Positions 27,033 through 36,952 are shown, counted from the stretch's first letter. The stretch is DNA of 64,000 nt from Glutamicibacter sp. JC586 (GCF_009805585.1 NZ_VHIN01000002.1:620001-684000); one strand, 5' to 3'. Notes: generated from the sequence alone by a model not told the origin. Program-made: numbers and translations.

Positions 27033-28904
27033 ATGTGCGGAATTGTTGGATATGCAGGAACCTCGAGCTCAGTCGCCGACCACGGTGCCCTCGACGTTCT
27101 AATTGAAGGTTTGCGTCGGTTGGAATACCGCGGTTATGACTCGGCTGGTGTCGCAGTTGTTGCTGATGGCGCTATTCATGCTCGGAAGAAGGCCGGCAAG
27201 CTGGTCAATCTCGAGAACGAAATTGCTGAAGCTCCACTGCCTAAGTCAATGACTGGCATTGGACACACCCGTTGGGCAACCCACGGTGGGCCAAGTGATG
27301 GCAACGCCCACCCACACCTCGCCGATGGTGGCAAGCTTGCCATGATCCACAACGGAATTATTGAGAACTTCGCCGGCATTAAGGCAGAACTGGTGGCTGA
27401 TGGCGTCACTTTCCTGTCTGAAACCGACACCGAGGTCGCCGCAGCTTTGCTGGGCAAGCTTTACACCACCGAGGCCAACGGGGATCTCACCCGTGCCATG
27501 CAGTTGGCAGTAGCCCGCCTTGAGGGTGCGTTCACTTTATTGGCTGTCCACCAGGACCACCCGGGTGTTGTTGTGGCTGCACGCCGCAACTCGCCATTGG
27601 TTCTTGGCCTTGGCGATGGCGAAAACTTCCTGGGCTCTGACGTTTCCGGCTTTATCGACTTCACCCGTCGCGCCGTGGAACTGGGCCAGGACCAGATTGT
27701 CACCATCACCCCAGACACCCACTCCATCACTGACTTCCAGGGCAACCCTGCAGAAGGCAAAGAATTCACCGTTGACTGGGACGCAGCCAGCGCTGAAAAG
27801 GGCGGCTTCCCGTCCTTCATGGAAAAAGAAATCTTTGACCAGCCTGCCGCTGTGGCAGATACCCTCTTGGGACGTTCAGATGCCGATGGCCGTCTGACCC
27901 TCGATGAGCTGCGTATCGCCCCTGAAGAACTGGCTCAGATTTCAAAGATTGTTGTGCTTGCTTGCGGTACCAGCGCTTACGCCGGTTCCGTAGCTAAGTA
28001 CGCTATCGAGTCCTGGTGCCGTATCCCAGTAGAGGTCGAGCTCTCCCACGAGTTCCGTTACCGCGAACCAATCGTGGACGAGAAGACTCTGATTGTCTCC
28101 ATCTCCCAGTCCGGGGAAACCATGGACACCCTGATGGCTGTACGTTACGCCAAGGAACAGGGCGCGAAGACCATGTCCATCTGTAACACCAACGGGTCCA
28201 CTATCCCGCGTGAATCAGATGCAGTTCTCTACACCCACGCTGGCCCAGAAATTGCAGTGGCTTCCACCAAGGCATTCTTGGCACAGATCACCGCTACCTA
28301 CCTGTTGGGTCTGTACCTGGCGCAGCTGCGTGGCAATCTGTTCCAGGGTCAGATCAAGGACATCCTTGCAGACCTGGGCAAGATCCCTTCCAAGATTCAG
28401 GACATCCTGGATCGCGCGGATGAGATCAAGGATCTGGCACGAAGCATGTCCGAAGAAAGCTCGGTACTGTTCCTGGGCCGCCACGTTGGTTACCCAGTAG
28501 CTATGGAAGGCGCCTTGAAGCTCAAGGAAATTGCCTACATCCATGCTGAAGGCTTCGCCGCTGGCGAGCTGAAGCACGGTCCTATCGCTCTGATTGATGA
28601 CGGCCAGCCAGTGTTCGTAGTGGTTCCTTCCCAGCGTGGACGCGACTCCCTACACTCCAAGGTTGTCTCCAACATTCAGGAAGTTCGCGCACGTGGTGCA
28701 AAGACTTTGGTTGTCGCAGAAGACGGCGATACCGCGGTCAAGGACTTCTCCGAGTGGGTCTTCTACGTTCCTGAAACCCCAACCCTATTGATGCCTCTGC
28801 TGGCCACCGTGCCACTGCAGCTCTTCGCTTGCGAACTGGCTTCAGCTAAGGGCTACGACGTAGACCAGCCACGTAACTTAGCTAAGTCGGTGACTGTGGA
28901 GTAA
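27033..28904 (+). CDS. glmS: Glutamine-fructose-6-phosphate aminotransferase (isomerizing)
   Basis: 623 residues. The start must be the ATG at 27033 because the Cys after Met (MCGIVGYAG) is the N-terminal nucleophile of the glutaminase domain; the frame open from 26910 is upstream extension. Glutaminase domain about 1-240, then two SIS isomerase domains; the C-terminus DQPRNLAKSVTVE is canonical. It makes glucosamine 6-phosphate, the first step to UDP-GlcNAc; glmM for the next step is in this window. Confidence 0.96.
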   Translation: MCGIVGYAGTSSSVADHGALDVLIEGLRRLEYRGYDSAGVAVVADGAIHARKKAGKLVNLENEIAEAPLPKSMTGIGHTRWATHGGPSDGNAHPHLADGGKLAMIHNGIIENFAGIKAELVADGVTFLSETDTEVAAALLGKLYTTEANGDLTRAMQLAVARLEGAFTLLAVHQDHPGVVVAARRNSPLVLGLGDGENFLGSDVSGFIDFTRRAVELGQDQIVTITPDTHSITDFQGNPAEGKEFTVDWDAASAEKGGFPSFMEKEIFDQPAAVADTLLGRSDADGRLTLDELRIAPEELAQISKIVVLACGTSAYAGSVAKYAIESWCRIPVEVELSHEFRYREPIVDEKTLIVSISQSGETMDTLMAVRYAKEQGAKTMSICNTNGSTIPRESDAVLYTHAGPEIAVASTKAFLAQITATYLLGLYLAQLRGNLFQGQIKDILADLGKIPSKIQDILDRADEIKDLARSMSEESSVLFLGRHVGYPVAMEGALKLKEIAYIHAEGFAAGELKHGPIALIDDGQPVFVVVPSQRGRDSLHSKVVSNIQEVRARGAKTLVVAEDGDTAVKDFSEWVFYVPETPTLLMPLLATVPLQLFACELASAKGYDVDQPRNLAKSVTVE

Positions 28905-28921
28905 TCCACCAAGCATCGTCT

Positions 28922-28957
28922 AAATTGCGGGCATCCTTGATTGGATGTCCGCAATTT
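28922..28957 (+). terminator. Terminator of glmS
   Basis: A 15-bp stem (AAATTGCGGGCATCC to GGATGTCCGCAATTT) with a 6-nt loop, followed by TTA after the T-run. One G-U pair forms only in plus-strand RNA, consistent with glmS termination. Confidence 0.85.
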
Positions 28958-28991
28958 TTATGCCCGCGCAACGCTGGATAAACTGGAGAGC

Positions 28992-29342
28992 ATGATTGCA
29001 GGTATTGGAGTGGACATTGTTGATGTGCCACGGTTTGGCCGACAGCTTGAGAAGACTCCGCGCCTGAAAGAACGTCTCTTCACTCTTGAAGAACGAAATC
29101 TCCCACTTCGTTCCCTCGCGGCGCGTTTTGCAGCCAAGGAAGCCATTGCCAAGGCGCTGGGCGCACCGGTGGGAATGAACTGGCAGGACTGCACCATCCG
29201 CAAGGACGAAGCCGGAGACCCGCAGGTCCACAACACCGGTTCAGTAGCCGCCGCTAGCGAGCAACGCGGAATCAAATCATGGCATCTGTCCATGTCTCAT
29301 GATGGGGACATGGCCATCGCCATGGTTGTCGCTGAACGCTAG
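28992..29342 (+). CDS. acpS: Holo-[acyl-carrier-protein] synthase
   Basis: 116 residues from the ATG at 28992, with GGAG just upstream; the frame extends back to 28941 over the glmS terminator. [12 protein letters not shown] and [12 protein letters not shown] hold the Mg-binding Asp and Glu of AcpS. It moves phosphopantetheine from CoA to the acyl carrier protein. It lies with coaA and nnr in a cofactor-related neighbourhood. Confidence 0.93.
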   Translation: MIAGIGVDIVDVPRFGRQLEKTPRLKERLFTLEERNLPLRSLAARFAAKEAIAKALGAPVGMNWQDCTIRKDEAGDPQVHNTGSVAAASEQRGIKSWHLSMSHDGDMAIAMVVAER

Positions 29343-29422
29343 TCGCTCGACACCCAATTAATAAGCGACACGTTGGAGACTAAATAGGGCTTCCCGCAGC
29401 TGATTTGAGTATTGTTTGACTT

Positions 29423-30949
29423 ATGATCTCTGTCTTTAGTGTTGCGCAAATTCGCGGGGTGGAAGCCCAAGAGATTTCCAAGCGTGGTGAAGCTTCGCTC
29501 ATGAAGCATGCCGCCTCTGAACTGGCCTCGATAGCCAATCATATGCTGGCTGAAAACCTTAGCTCAGAGCCAGCGTTTGTTATCGGTCTCATTGGCCCTG
29601 GTAACAACGGTGGCGACGGCCTTTACGCACTAGCAGAGCTTCAGCAGCAGAACATTTCCACGCTGGCACTGCAGTACTCCGATCAGGTACACGCTGAAGC
29701 CGCCGCAGCTTACAGCGCAGCCGGCGGAACGCTCACCGACTTTGCTGACGGAGCGAACGAGCTAGCCAATGCCTCGCTAGTTATAGACGCCATCTACGGC
29801 CTTGGCTACCGTGCAGGATCCCCACTTCCCCAGCTTCCTGCCAACGTGCGTGTGCTGGCCTGCGATGTACCGTCCGGCCTAAATCCTGAGACTGGTGAAG
29901 CAGAAGATAACGTCTTGCGTGCAGAACGCACAGTGACGTTCGGCGGAATGAAGTCAGGTCTATTGACCGGGGACGCTCCATTGGTGACCGGTGAGATCAC
30001 GGTTGCTGACCTTGATTTTGATTTCTCATCCATCGCACCAGCTACTCAGTTGGTCGACGAGGGCACTGCCATCGAACTGTTGAACCAGCACCGTTCATGG
30101 AGAGACGCAGCGCGGCACAAATACCAGCGTGGAGTCTTGGGCCTCATCGCAGGTTCTGAGCTTTACCCCGGTGCTGCCCAGCTGACGGCCAAGGCTGCTG
30201 TGTCTTGTGGTGTGGGCATGCTGCGCACCCACGTGCCAGAAGCCATCCAGCCTTTGGTTGCCTATTTGGTTCCAGAATCTGTGCCGTTGGATGATCAGCA
30301 GATCAAGGAAGCCTTATCTTCATCACGCCGTCAGATTCACGGCAAGGGTGCCAAGATTTCTGCGTGGGCTATCGGTCCTGGCCTTGATGGACGTACTCCC
30401 CCGACCGGTGTGATCGCTGAGGTCTTTGCCAGCCGCCAGCCGGCAGTCATTGACGCCTCCGGTCTAGAAGTTGTTCCAGCTGGGCCGAGTGAGCAGCCAC
30501 GAGTACTGACCCCTCACGCTAAGGAACTGCAGATGCTGCTCAGCCGTGCTGGCGTGAAGGTCAGCCCAGATGAGATTGCCCAGGACCCAATTCGTTGGAC
30601 CCGCTGGGCTGCGCTGGCATACAACGCAGTGGTTCTGCTCAAAGGTCCAACCAACTACATCGTGGCCCCTAACGGCAGCAGCTTGATCGTCACCCCGTCA
30701 GCGCCTGGACTTGCCACTGCGGGCAGCGGAGATGTCCTTACTGGCATCCTTGGCTACTTGCTTTCGGACAGCTCAATCACCGGGACTCACGGTGTTCGGA
30801 CCGTACCTAACGCGCGCATCATGGAACTTACCGCCTGTGCTGCAGTGATCCACGGTCAGGTAGGACAAGCCGCTGCCGAAGAGGGACCTGTCAGTGCTTC
30901 TAAGCTAATTGACTTCCTTCCTCGGGTTATGAAGCGCTTCGGGTTCTAG
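29423..30949 (+). CDS. nnr: Bifunctional NAD(P)H-hydrate repair enzyme (epimerase + dehydratase)
   Basis: 508 residues, a fusion. The N-terminal YjeF epimerase domain (about 1-215) contains GPGNNGGDG, and the C-terminal ribokinase-like dehydratase domain (about 230-508) contains GLATAGSGDVLTGILG. Together they restore hydrated NADH and NADPH. No Shine-Dalgarno site; TATTGT (29410-29415) lies seven bases before the ATG, so the mRNA is probably leaderless. Confidence 0.93.
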   Translation: MISVFSVAQIRGVEAQEISKRGEASLMKHAASELASIANHMLAENLSSEPAFVIGLIGPGNNGGDGLYALAELQQQNISTLALQYSDQVHAEAAAAYSAAGGTLTDFADGANELANASLVIDAIYGLGYRAGSPLPQLPANVRVLACDVPSGLNPETGEAEDNVLRAERTVTFGGMKSGLLTGDAPLVTGEITVADLDFDFSSIAPATQLVDEGTAIELLNQHRSWRDAARHKYQRGVLGLIAGSELYPGAAQLTAKAAVSCGVGMLRTHVPEAIQPLVAYLVPESVPLDDQQIKEALSSSRRQIHGKGAKISAWAIGPGLDGRTPPTGVIAEVFASRQPAVIDASGLEVVPAGPSEQPRVLTPHAKELQMLLSRAGVKVSPDEIAQDPIRWTRWAALAYNAVVLLKGPTNYIVAPNGSSLIVTPSAPGLATAGSGDVLTGILGYLLSDSSITGTHGVRTVPNARIMELTACAAVIHGQVGQAAAEEGPVSASKLIDFLPRVMKRFGF

Positions 30950-30967
30950 AAGTTCGTCCGAAGAACC

Positions 30968-31003
30968 AAAAATGCGGTTGTCCGAAAGGACAACCGCATT
31001 TTT
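30968..31003. terminator. Bidirectional terminator between nnr and ugd
   Basis: A perfect 16-bp stem (AAAAATGCGGTTGTCC) with a GAAA loop. A/T runs at both ends give a T-tail in either direction, serving convergent nnr and ugd. Confidence 0.92.
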
Positions 31004-31017
31004 GATAGCAAGTGAAT

Positions 31018-32388
31018 CTAGGACTGAACAGGTACCTGCCCGGTCGCCACGTCGCTAGCGCTCAGCTCAAAGTACTCTCCCGGGCCGGTCATGATCCAGC
31101 CCTGCTCGCGCCAAGCCGGACGGTCCAGAACGTTACGGCCATCAATAAGCATCTTCGACGCAACCACTTCCCCAAGCTCGTTTGGATCCAAGTCGCGGAA
31201 TTCCTGCCACTCGGTCAGTACCAGCGTGAGGTCTGCATTGCGCGCTGCTTCCCTGTGCGAATCTACGTAGTTCAATCGTGGGAAACGTCCGGCAGCGTTC
31301 TTATTACCCTCTGGGTCATAAACCGAAACCTCGGCACCCGCGTTATACAGACGTACAGCGATATCCAACGCTGGTGAGTCTCGCACGTCATCACTATCCG
31401 GCTTGAAGGTCACGCCCAGGACGCAGATGTGCTTACCTGCGAGGTCATTGCCAAGCATGTGGGAGGCAAGGGAAACCACGCGGTCTCGACGGCGCAAGTT
31501 GATCTGATCCACTTCGCCTAAAAAGCCCATGGTCTGATGCAGTCCAAGCTCGCTCACGCGCGCTTGGAGGGCACGGATGTCCTTTGGTAGGCATCCACCG
31601 CCAAAGCCCACTCCTGCGTTCAGGAAACGGCGTCCAATGCGCTTATCGTGGCCAATAGCATCAGCCAGGGTCTTGATGTCACCACCGACAGTTTCAGTTA
31701 CCTCGGCGAAGGCGTTGATGAAAGAAATTTTGGTGGCCAAGAAAGCATTGGCGGCGACCTTCACCAGCTCAGCAGTCTCAAGATCGGTAACAATCTCTGG
31801 GACATCCAAAGCTAGGACAGGTGCGTAAACTTCACGGATCAAATCCAGGCCACGCTCTTCCACAAAGCCATAAACCAGACGGTCGGGACGAAGGGTATCG
31901 TTCACCGCGAAGCCTTCGCGCAAGAACTCAGGGTTCCATGCCAGGGCAATAGAGCTTCCTGGCTTTGTGTTCTGTTCAATTCTTTCGTTCAGTCGTCGGG
32001 CAGTACCTACCGGCACGGTGGACTTGCCGACAATCAACGCGTCCCCGGTGATGTGTGCCAGCAACGAGTCGACGGCACCGTCAACATAAGACATATCTGC
32101 AGACTGCGAGTCCGCACGCTGTGGGGTGCCCACGGTAATGAAGTGAATATCTGCGTTGGCGGCTACGTCAGCGTAGTCGTCGGTGAAGCGCAATCGTCCG
32201 GAAGCTACATGCTTGCGCAGAAGCTCGGGCAGACCCGGTTCGTGGAATGGCAGGATACCTGCGGCCAGCGCGTCTAGTTTGGCTTTGTCTACATCGACGC
32301 CGATGACTTCATAGCCCAGTTCAGCCATGCAGGCGGCATGGGTTGCACCGAGGTAGCCGGTGCCGATCACGCTGATGCGTAGAGTCAC
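31018..32388 (-). CDS. ugd: UDP-glucose 6-dehydrogenase
   Basis: 456 residues from the GTG at 32388, which has AGAAGGAC upstream; the longer frame to 32412 is ignored. The Rossmann motif ISVIGTGYLG opens the protein, GFGGGCLPKD carries the catalytic Cys, and the UDP-binding C-domain includes GVTFKPDSDDVRDSPAL. It oxidises UDP-glucose to UDP-glucuronate for surface polysaccharides. It is not a usual member of the glmM-coaA-glmS neighbourhood and may have been inserted here. Confidence 0.93.
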   Translation of the reverse strand: MTLRISVIGTGYLGATHAACMAELGYEVIGVDVDKAKLDALAAGILPFHEPGLPELLRKHVASGRLRFTDDYADVAANADIHFITVGTPQRADSQSADMSYVDGAVDSLLAHITGDALIVGKSTVPVGTARRLNERIEQNTKPGSSIALAWNPEFLREGFAVNDTLRPDRLVYGFVEERGLDLIREVYAPVLALDVPEIVTDLETAELVKVAANAFLATKISFINAFAEVTETVGGDIKTLADAIGHDKRIGRRFLNAGVGFGGGCLPKDIRALQARVSELGLHQTMGFLGEVDQINLRRRDRVVSLASHMLGNDLAGKHICVLGVTFKPDSDDVRDSPALDIAVRLYNAGAEVSVYDPEGNKNAAGRFPRLNYVDSHREAARNADLTLVLTEWQEFRDLDPNELGEVVASKMLIDGRNVLDRPAWREQGWIMTGPGEYFELSASDVATGQVPVQS

Positions 32389-32444
32389 GAAAGTCCTTCT
32401 CTCCGAGAACACAAACCGATGTCAGTTTCTACTAGTTAGCATGC

Positions 32445-32491
32445 CACACCCCCGCAGCGTGTCCTGACGTGGAACACAGTACGGGGGTGTG
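32445..32491 (-). terminator. Stem-loop after glmM
   Basis: A 10-bp outer stem (CACACCCCCG / CGGGGGTGTG) with an inner GTGTCC/GGAACAC pairing. It lies about 45 nt past glmM and before ugd. There is no T-run on the minus strand, so termination strength is uncertain; on plus it is followed by AGTTTTCTT. Confidence 0.5.
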
Positions 32492-32535
32492 AGTTTTCTT
32501 GATATTTACGAGTTAGACGCTGTAAGACTTCTTAG

Positions 32536-33882
32536 TTACAGCGAAAGGTACTGCTGAACTGATGCCGCTAGGGTTTCGGCTTCAGCCTGAGCCTGCTCTT
32601 GTGTGGCTGCTTCAACCATCACACGAACCACTGGCTCGGTTCCCGATGGACGCAGTAGCACTCGGCCGGTGGAGCCCAAACGCGCTTCGGCTGCAGCAAC
32701 ATCACGCTGCAGTGGCTCGTTCTCTGGGGCGGCCGCTTTGTCAACGCCGCGGACGTTAATCAGAACCTGTGGCAATACGGTCAGTACCGCTGCCAGTTCC
32801 TTCAACGACTTGCCGGTGGCCTTCACACGGGCTGCAATCATCAGACCGGTCAGGACGCCGTCACCGGTGGTTGCATGCTTGGAGAAAATCACGTGGCCTG
32901 ACTGCTCGCCTCCCAGCGAGTAGTTTCCTTCGTGCATTCCTTCAAGTACGTAGCGATCCCCTACGCCGGTCTGCTTCAGGGTGATCCCTGCAGCCTCCAT
33001 AGCCAGCTTCAAACCGAGATTACTCATCACGGTGGCAACCAAGGTGTTGTCCTTGAGCTCTCCGCGGTCCTTCATATCCATTGCCATGATGGCCATGATC
33101 TGATCTCCGTCTACAACGGAACCTTCATGGTCCACTGCCAAGCAGCGGTCAGCGTCACCGTCGTGGGCGATACCTAGGTCTGCACCGTTCTCTAGTACGG
33201 CAGCCTGTAGCTTTTCCAGGTGGGTGGAGCCATAGCCGTCATTGATGTTGATGCCATCTGGATCAGCGCCAATAACAACCACTTCAGCACCGGCGGCCTT
33301 GAAGACCTCTGGCGAACATCCCGATGCTGCACCGTGGGCGCAGTCAAGGACTACCTTCAAACCGTCCAAGCGGTTGGGAAGGGCCTGCAACAGGTGCATG
33401 ATGTAGCGGTCTTCTGCGTCAGCAAAACGTGCAACACGTCCTACTTCGCCAGCCGTTGGGCGGGGCTTAGGCATCTTCAAACATGCTTCGATGGCATCTT
33501 CGAGAGAGTCATCAAGCTTCTTGCCACCGCGAGCCAAGAACTTAATACCGTTATCCGGAGCCGCGTTGTGCGAGGCAGAAATCATGACACCAAAATCAGC
33601 GTCTAGATCTCCGACCAAGAATGCGGCTGCTGGAGTTGGTAGCGTACCGGCATCCATCACATCCACGCCTGAGGCGGCCAAGCCGGCCTCAATAGCTGCG
33701 GACAGGAAGTCACCACTGATACGCGGGTCCTTAGCCACGACAGCGACAGGCCTACGCCCATCCTCTGACTGACTCAAACCCAGCACCACAGAGGCTGCCT
33801 GCGCCAATTCCAACGCTAACTCGGGAGTTAACAGTTCGTTTGCTTTTCCTCGGACCCCATCGGTCCCAAATAACCTTGCCAT
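32536..33882 (-). CDS. glmM: Phosphoglucosamine mutase
   Basis: 448 residues from the ATG at 33882 ([12 protein letters not shown], the conserved N-terminus); a TTG at 33891 is possible. The phosphoserine loop is ISASHN and the metal loop DGDADR. It converts glucosamine 6-phosphate to the 1-phosphate, following GlmS. TATGAT lies eight bases before the ATG, so leaderless translation is plausible. It follows rpsI, as in other actinobacteria. Confidence 0.95.
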   Translation of the reverse strand: MARLFGTDGVRGKANELLTPELALELAQAASVVLGLSQSEDGRRPVAVVAKDPRISGDFLSAAIEAGLAASGVDVMDAGTLPTPAAAFLVGDLDADFGVMISASHNAAPDNGIKFLARGGKKLDDSLEDAIEACLKMPKPRPTAGEVGRVARFADAEDRYIMHLLQALPNRLDGLKVVLDCAHGAASGCSPEVFKAAGAEVVVIGADPDGININDGYGSTHLEKLQAAVLENGADLGIAHDGDADRCLAVDHEGSVVDGDQIMAIMAMDMKDRGELKDNTLVATVMSNLGLKLAMEAAGITLKQTGVGDRYVLEGMHEGNYSLGGEQSGHVIFSKHATTGDGVLTGLMIAARVKATGKSLKELAAVLTVLPQVLINVRGVDKAAAPENEPLQRDVAAAEARLGSTGRVLLRPSGTEPVVRVMVEAATQEQAQAEAETLAASVQQYLSL

Positions 33883-34003
33883 CGTGTTCAATCATAAGCC
33901 CTCTGCTTCGATTTACCCGTGTTTCGATGGCGCAACGGACAGGCAATGAGGATTCTTGACTACAGATATGAAGTAGAACTAGCCAAATCGCTCTGCTTAA
34001 CGG

Positions 34004-34045
34004 CCGAAGGCCCCAACTTCCCTCGCGGGGAGTTGGAGCCTTCGG
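34004..34045 (-). terminator. Terminator of rplM-rpsI
   Basis: A long hairpin of about 18 pairs (CCGAAGGC..CCAACTTCCC and complement) with a 4-nt loop, 20 nt past the rpsI stop, separating it from glmM. Confidence 0.85.
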
Positions 34046-34065
34046 GATAAACCTTGAAGTAAGGT

Positions 34066-34566
34066 TTAGCGCTTCGAGAACTGCGAAGCCTTACGTGCCT
34101 TCTTAAGACCAGCCTTCTTACGCTCGATGACGCGTGCGTCACGAGTCAAGTAGCCAGCCTTCTTCAGGGTTGCGCGGTTTGCATCGCGGTCGATCTCGTT
34201 CAGCGAACGTGCGATACCCAAACGAAGTGCACCGGCCTGGCCGGAAATGCCGCCACCGTTGATACGAGCGATAACGTCGTAAGCACCTTCAAGACCAAGG
34301 ATCTTGAATGGCTCGTTGACGTCCTGCTGGTGCAGCTTGTTAGGGAAGAAGTTCTCCAGGGTGCGACCGTTAACGGTCCACTTGCCGGAACCTGGTACCA
34401 GGCGAACGCGAGCAATAGCCTGCTTGCGACGGCCAACTGCTGCACCTGGAACGGTCAATGGAGCACGCTCGGTGTCAGCAACTACTGCCGAAGCAGAGGT
34501 CTCAGTGGTGTAGGTCGAAGGGGTTTCGCCTTCAAATTCAGTGGTTTCTTCAGTGTTCTGAGCCAC
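34066..34566 (-). CDS. rpsI: 30S ribosomal protein S9
   Basis: 166 residues, start GTG at 34566 with AGGAG seven bases ahead. Residues about 38-166 are the S9 core, ending in the basic [11 protein letters not shown] tail that reaches the P-site tRNA. The first 36 residues are an acidic Thr/Glu-rich extension, longer than the E. coli protein but common in actinobacteria. It lies 38 nt downstream of rplM. Confidence 0.96.
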   Translation of the reverse strand: MAQNTEETTEFEGETPSTYTTETSASAVVADTERAPLTVPGAAVGRRKQAIARVRLVPGSGKWTVNGRTLENFFPNKLHQQDVNEPFKILGLEGAYDVIARINGGGISGQAGALRLGIARSLNEIDRDANRATLKKAGYLTRDARVIERKKAGLKKARKASQFSKR

Positions 34567-34604
34567 GATAATCTCCTATTAAGTATTTCTTCTCGGGGCC
34601 AGGA

Positions 34605-35048
34605 CTACTGAGCGACCTGGGTGATTTCCAGTGCCTTTGGCGACTGAGCAGCGTGTGGGTGCTCGGCGCCGCGGTATACCTTCAGCTTCGAGAGCTGAGC
34701 GGCAGACAGCTTGTTCTTAGGCAGCATGCCCTTGATAGCCTTCTCAACAGCCAGAACTGGGTTCTTCTCCAGCAGATCTGCATAGTTGATGCTCTTCAAG
34801 CCACCTGGGAAACCGGAGTGGCGGTAAGCGCGCTTGTTCTCAAGCTTCTTACCGGTCAGTGCAACCTTTTCTGCGTTGATGATGATGACATGGTCGCCCA
34901 TGTCCATGTGTGCAGCGAAGGTTGGCTTGTGCTTGCCGCGCAGCAAGGTTGCGGCCTGGACGGCGAGACGGCCAAGTACTACGTCGGTGGCGTCAATGAC
35001 AAACCACTGACGAGTCTGGTCAGCCGGCTTTGGGGTGTACGTACGCAC
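34605..35048 (-). CDS. rplM: 50S ribosomal protein L13
   Basis: 147 residues, start GTG at 35048 with AAGG eight bases ahead. [23 protein letters not shown] and the MLPKNKLS segment are conserved L13 features. It binds 23S rRNA early in assembly. The two-gene rplM-rpsI operon starts from a promoter about 235 nt upstream, leaving a long leader. Confidence 0.96.
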   Translation of the reverse strand: MRTYTPKPADQTRQWFVIDATDVVLGRLAVQAATLLRGKHKPTFAAHMDMGDHVIIINAEKVALTGKKLENKRAYRHSGFPGGLKSINYADLLEKNPVLAVEKAIKGMLPKNKLSAAQLSKLKVYRGAEHPHAAQSPKALEITQVAQ

Positions 35049-35376
35049 AGTAATTGCCTTACGTTGATTCGTTTCTGGTCAAACAGTCGCTTGCATGCTG
35101 ACGGCGGTGAGATCCACCAGCGGCTTGCACTGTCGTGTTGTTCTTGTGTTTAGACCAGTACGTCAGGTGAGGACTGATGATAACCGGCCGTCCATATAGT
35201 GTTCGCACACCCAGCAGACCAGCGACTATGCAACTAAGCCGTCACGCTTGGGCGTGTAGTGTCGAACGTGGACATACACAACTCATAAAAGTTTAGCGGA
35301 TTAAAGTGTTTCCGGCCAAAAAAGCATCACGGTCGTGAGCAACAACACCCTTAAGATCCCGGGGTTCGTCAGCCCT
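35049..35376 (-). promoter_or_regulatory. rplM promoter and long untranslated leader
   Basis: 328 bp without a gene. A promoter, TTGGCC (35319-35314), 18 nt, TAAACT (35295-35290), predicts a transcription start near 35283 and a leader of about 235 nt before the rplM GTG. The leader has several short inverted repeats, such as ACGC/GCGT around 35245-35258. Autogenous L13 control through the leader is a possibility, not shown. Confidence 0.55.
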
Positions 35377-36312
35377 TTAGCCCTGAGTCGGCCCTTGTTC
35401 CACTTCATCATCGGTGCGCCGAGCGCGCGTCTGTAGCGCACGGGCTGCCAGCTCGTCAGCCTCTGGATAGTAGACCTCTTCGAGGACCAGCGCACGAGGG
35501 TGTGACAGCTTTGTCTTGGAGTCACGGACCATCTGTTCCAAACGAGTTGCCAAGAAGCCTGGCTGCTCACGCCCATCCCCCACCATCATCGCTGCCCCAA
35601 TTAATGCGCGCACCATATTGTGGCAGAAGGCATCTGCTTTCAAGTGCGCCAAAATCAGACCATCGTCACCGCGGGTGAAACTGAACTCCTGCAATGTACG
35701 AATGGTTGTCGCATGCTCGCGAGGCTTGCAGTAAGTCAGAAAGTCATGACGCCCAAGCACCGTCTGAGCTTCCCGGTTCATCGCTTCAACATCTAGCTCT
35801 TCGCGGTGCCATGTGGTCAGGTGCCTGGTCAATGGATCCCAACGGTGCTGACCATCAGCGATTCGGTAAGAGTAGCGGCGGGCCAAGGCGGAGAAGCGTG
35901 CGTCAAAACCTTCAGGCGCGCGTCGGGCCTCGTGCACCCATACCGCACCTTCTTGTCGACCAAGGATTCCATTGATACGGCGGACCAATGCAGGGCCTGG
36001 CTCTAGCGACGCTTTGCGAGGTAGCCCCTCATGCTCTTCTTCGGTGAGATCAAAGTGAACTACCTGTCGGCGCGCGTGCACTCCTGCGTCGGTACGGCCG
36101 GCAACGACTACCCGTACGCGCCGGCGCACAATCATTTCCAAAGCTTCTTCGACCAACTGCTGCACGCCGGTGACATTTGGCTGGCGAGCCCAGCCGTTGT
36201 AGGCGGCGCCGTCATATCCGAGCACCATCTGCATCCGGACCCAGGCGGGTGTTTGAGCGGTCCCCAGTGAGGTGGTTCCCATTGGATCAACGAAGTCAGG
36301 CTGCGTGCTCAT
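35377..36312 (-). CDS. truA: tRNA pseudouridine(38-40) synthase
   Basis: 311 residues. AGRTDAGVHA contains the catalytic Asp, and the Arg/Tyr segment SALARRYSYRI follows. It isomerises uridines 38-40 in the anticodon arm. The C-terminus has an extra basic then acidic tail of about 30 residues. No Shine-Dalgarno site precedes the ATG; CATAAT (36325-36320) sits seven bases ahead, suggesting a leaderless transcript. In relatives truA follows rplQ directly; here five lipoprotein genes lie between them. Confidence 0.95.
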   Translation of the reverse strand: MSTQPDFVDPMGTTSLGTAQTPAWVRMQMVLGYDGAAYNGWARQPNVTGVQQLVEEALEMIVRRRVRVVVAGRTDAGVHARRQVVHFDLTEEEHEGLPRKASLEPGPALVRRINGILGRQEGAVWVHEARRAPEGFDARFSALARRYSYRIADGQHRWDPLTRHLTTWHREELDVEAMNREAQTVLGRHDFLTYCKPREHATTIRTLQEFSFTRGDDGLILAHLKADAFCHNMVRALIGAAMMVGDGREQPGFLATRLEQMVRDSKTKLSHPRALVLEEVYYPEADELAARALQTRARRTDDEVEQGPTQG

Positions 36313-36477
36313 AGGTTCAATTATGCGTGGTGATTCACCGGGCTCGCCAATTACACGAGTCTGAAAAGTTGCTCGTAATGCTTGTGAGTCAGATAACTCT
36401 GATATGTAGAGTAACGGACAAAGGTCATTTCACCTACTTGTCTTGGCCTTTCATCATCACTACGTTCGGAGAAACCC

Positions 36478-36915
36478 ATGCTCAAGAAGATCGTTACTAC
36501 CGCGGCGGTAGTCGCACTAGCCTCCTCAGCGCTGACTGGCTGCTCATCAGGCAAGCTATCAACCGAAGAATCTTGCACGTTCATGAATGACAAGGCCAAG
36601 GAATTGGGCCTCAAAGACAAGATGGAAGGCGCTACGAACCAACTGGCGACAGGTAACACGGATAGTTACAGCTCCGTAATGGACGAGGTCACCAACATCA
36701 TGAAAGATGCAGCAGAAAAGACGGAGGACGATAAGCTCGCTGACGCGTTGAACGCAGCGGTTGAGGATGCCAACAAAGCGCAAGCCATCTTGACCGACGA
36801 GAAACTAAGTCTGCAGGAAAAGTCAGTCAAGATCCAAGAGTCGCAATCTCAAGATTCCGAAGACAAGATGGCCTACCTTGACCAGGCATGCCCGAATATG
36901 GATGGCTTCGAGTAG
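36478..36915 (+). CDS. Small lipoprotein, paralogue 1 of 5
   Basis: 145 residues with a lipoprotein signal peptide: basic MLKK, hydrophobic core, lipobox LTGC with Cys at residue 22. The mature part is a short, acidic, probably helical domain opening with KLSTEESCTF and ending YLDQACPNMDGFE, so two cysteines may form a disulfide. A good CGGAG site precedes the ATG. I do not recognise the family; four more copies follow on the same strand. It is most like copy 2. Confidence 0.75.
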   Translation: MLKKIVTTAAVVALASSALTGCSSGKLSTEESCTFMNDKAKELGLKDKMEGATNQLATGNTDSYSSVMDEVTNIMKDAAEKTEDDKLADALNAAVEDANKAQAILTDEKLSLQEKSVKIQESQSQDSEDKMAYLDQACPNMDGFE

Positions 36916-36952
36916 GATCCCACCACCCACTCATTCCGTTAGGACTTCCCCT

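Noticed and set aside
32440-32495. CRISPR or repeat element between ugd and glmM
   Set aside because: It is a single stem-loop, not a repeated unit; no CRISPR array occurs in the window.
36878-36952. Lipoprotein 2 starting at 36878 inside copy 1
   Set aside because: It would add 25 residues before the signal peptide and has no ribosome site, whereas ACG at 36953 aligns with the sister starts.
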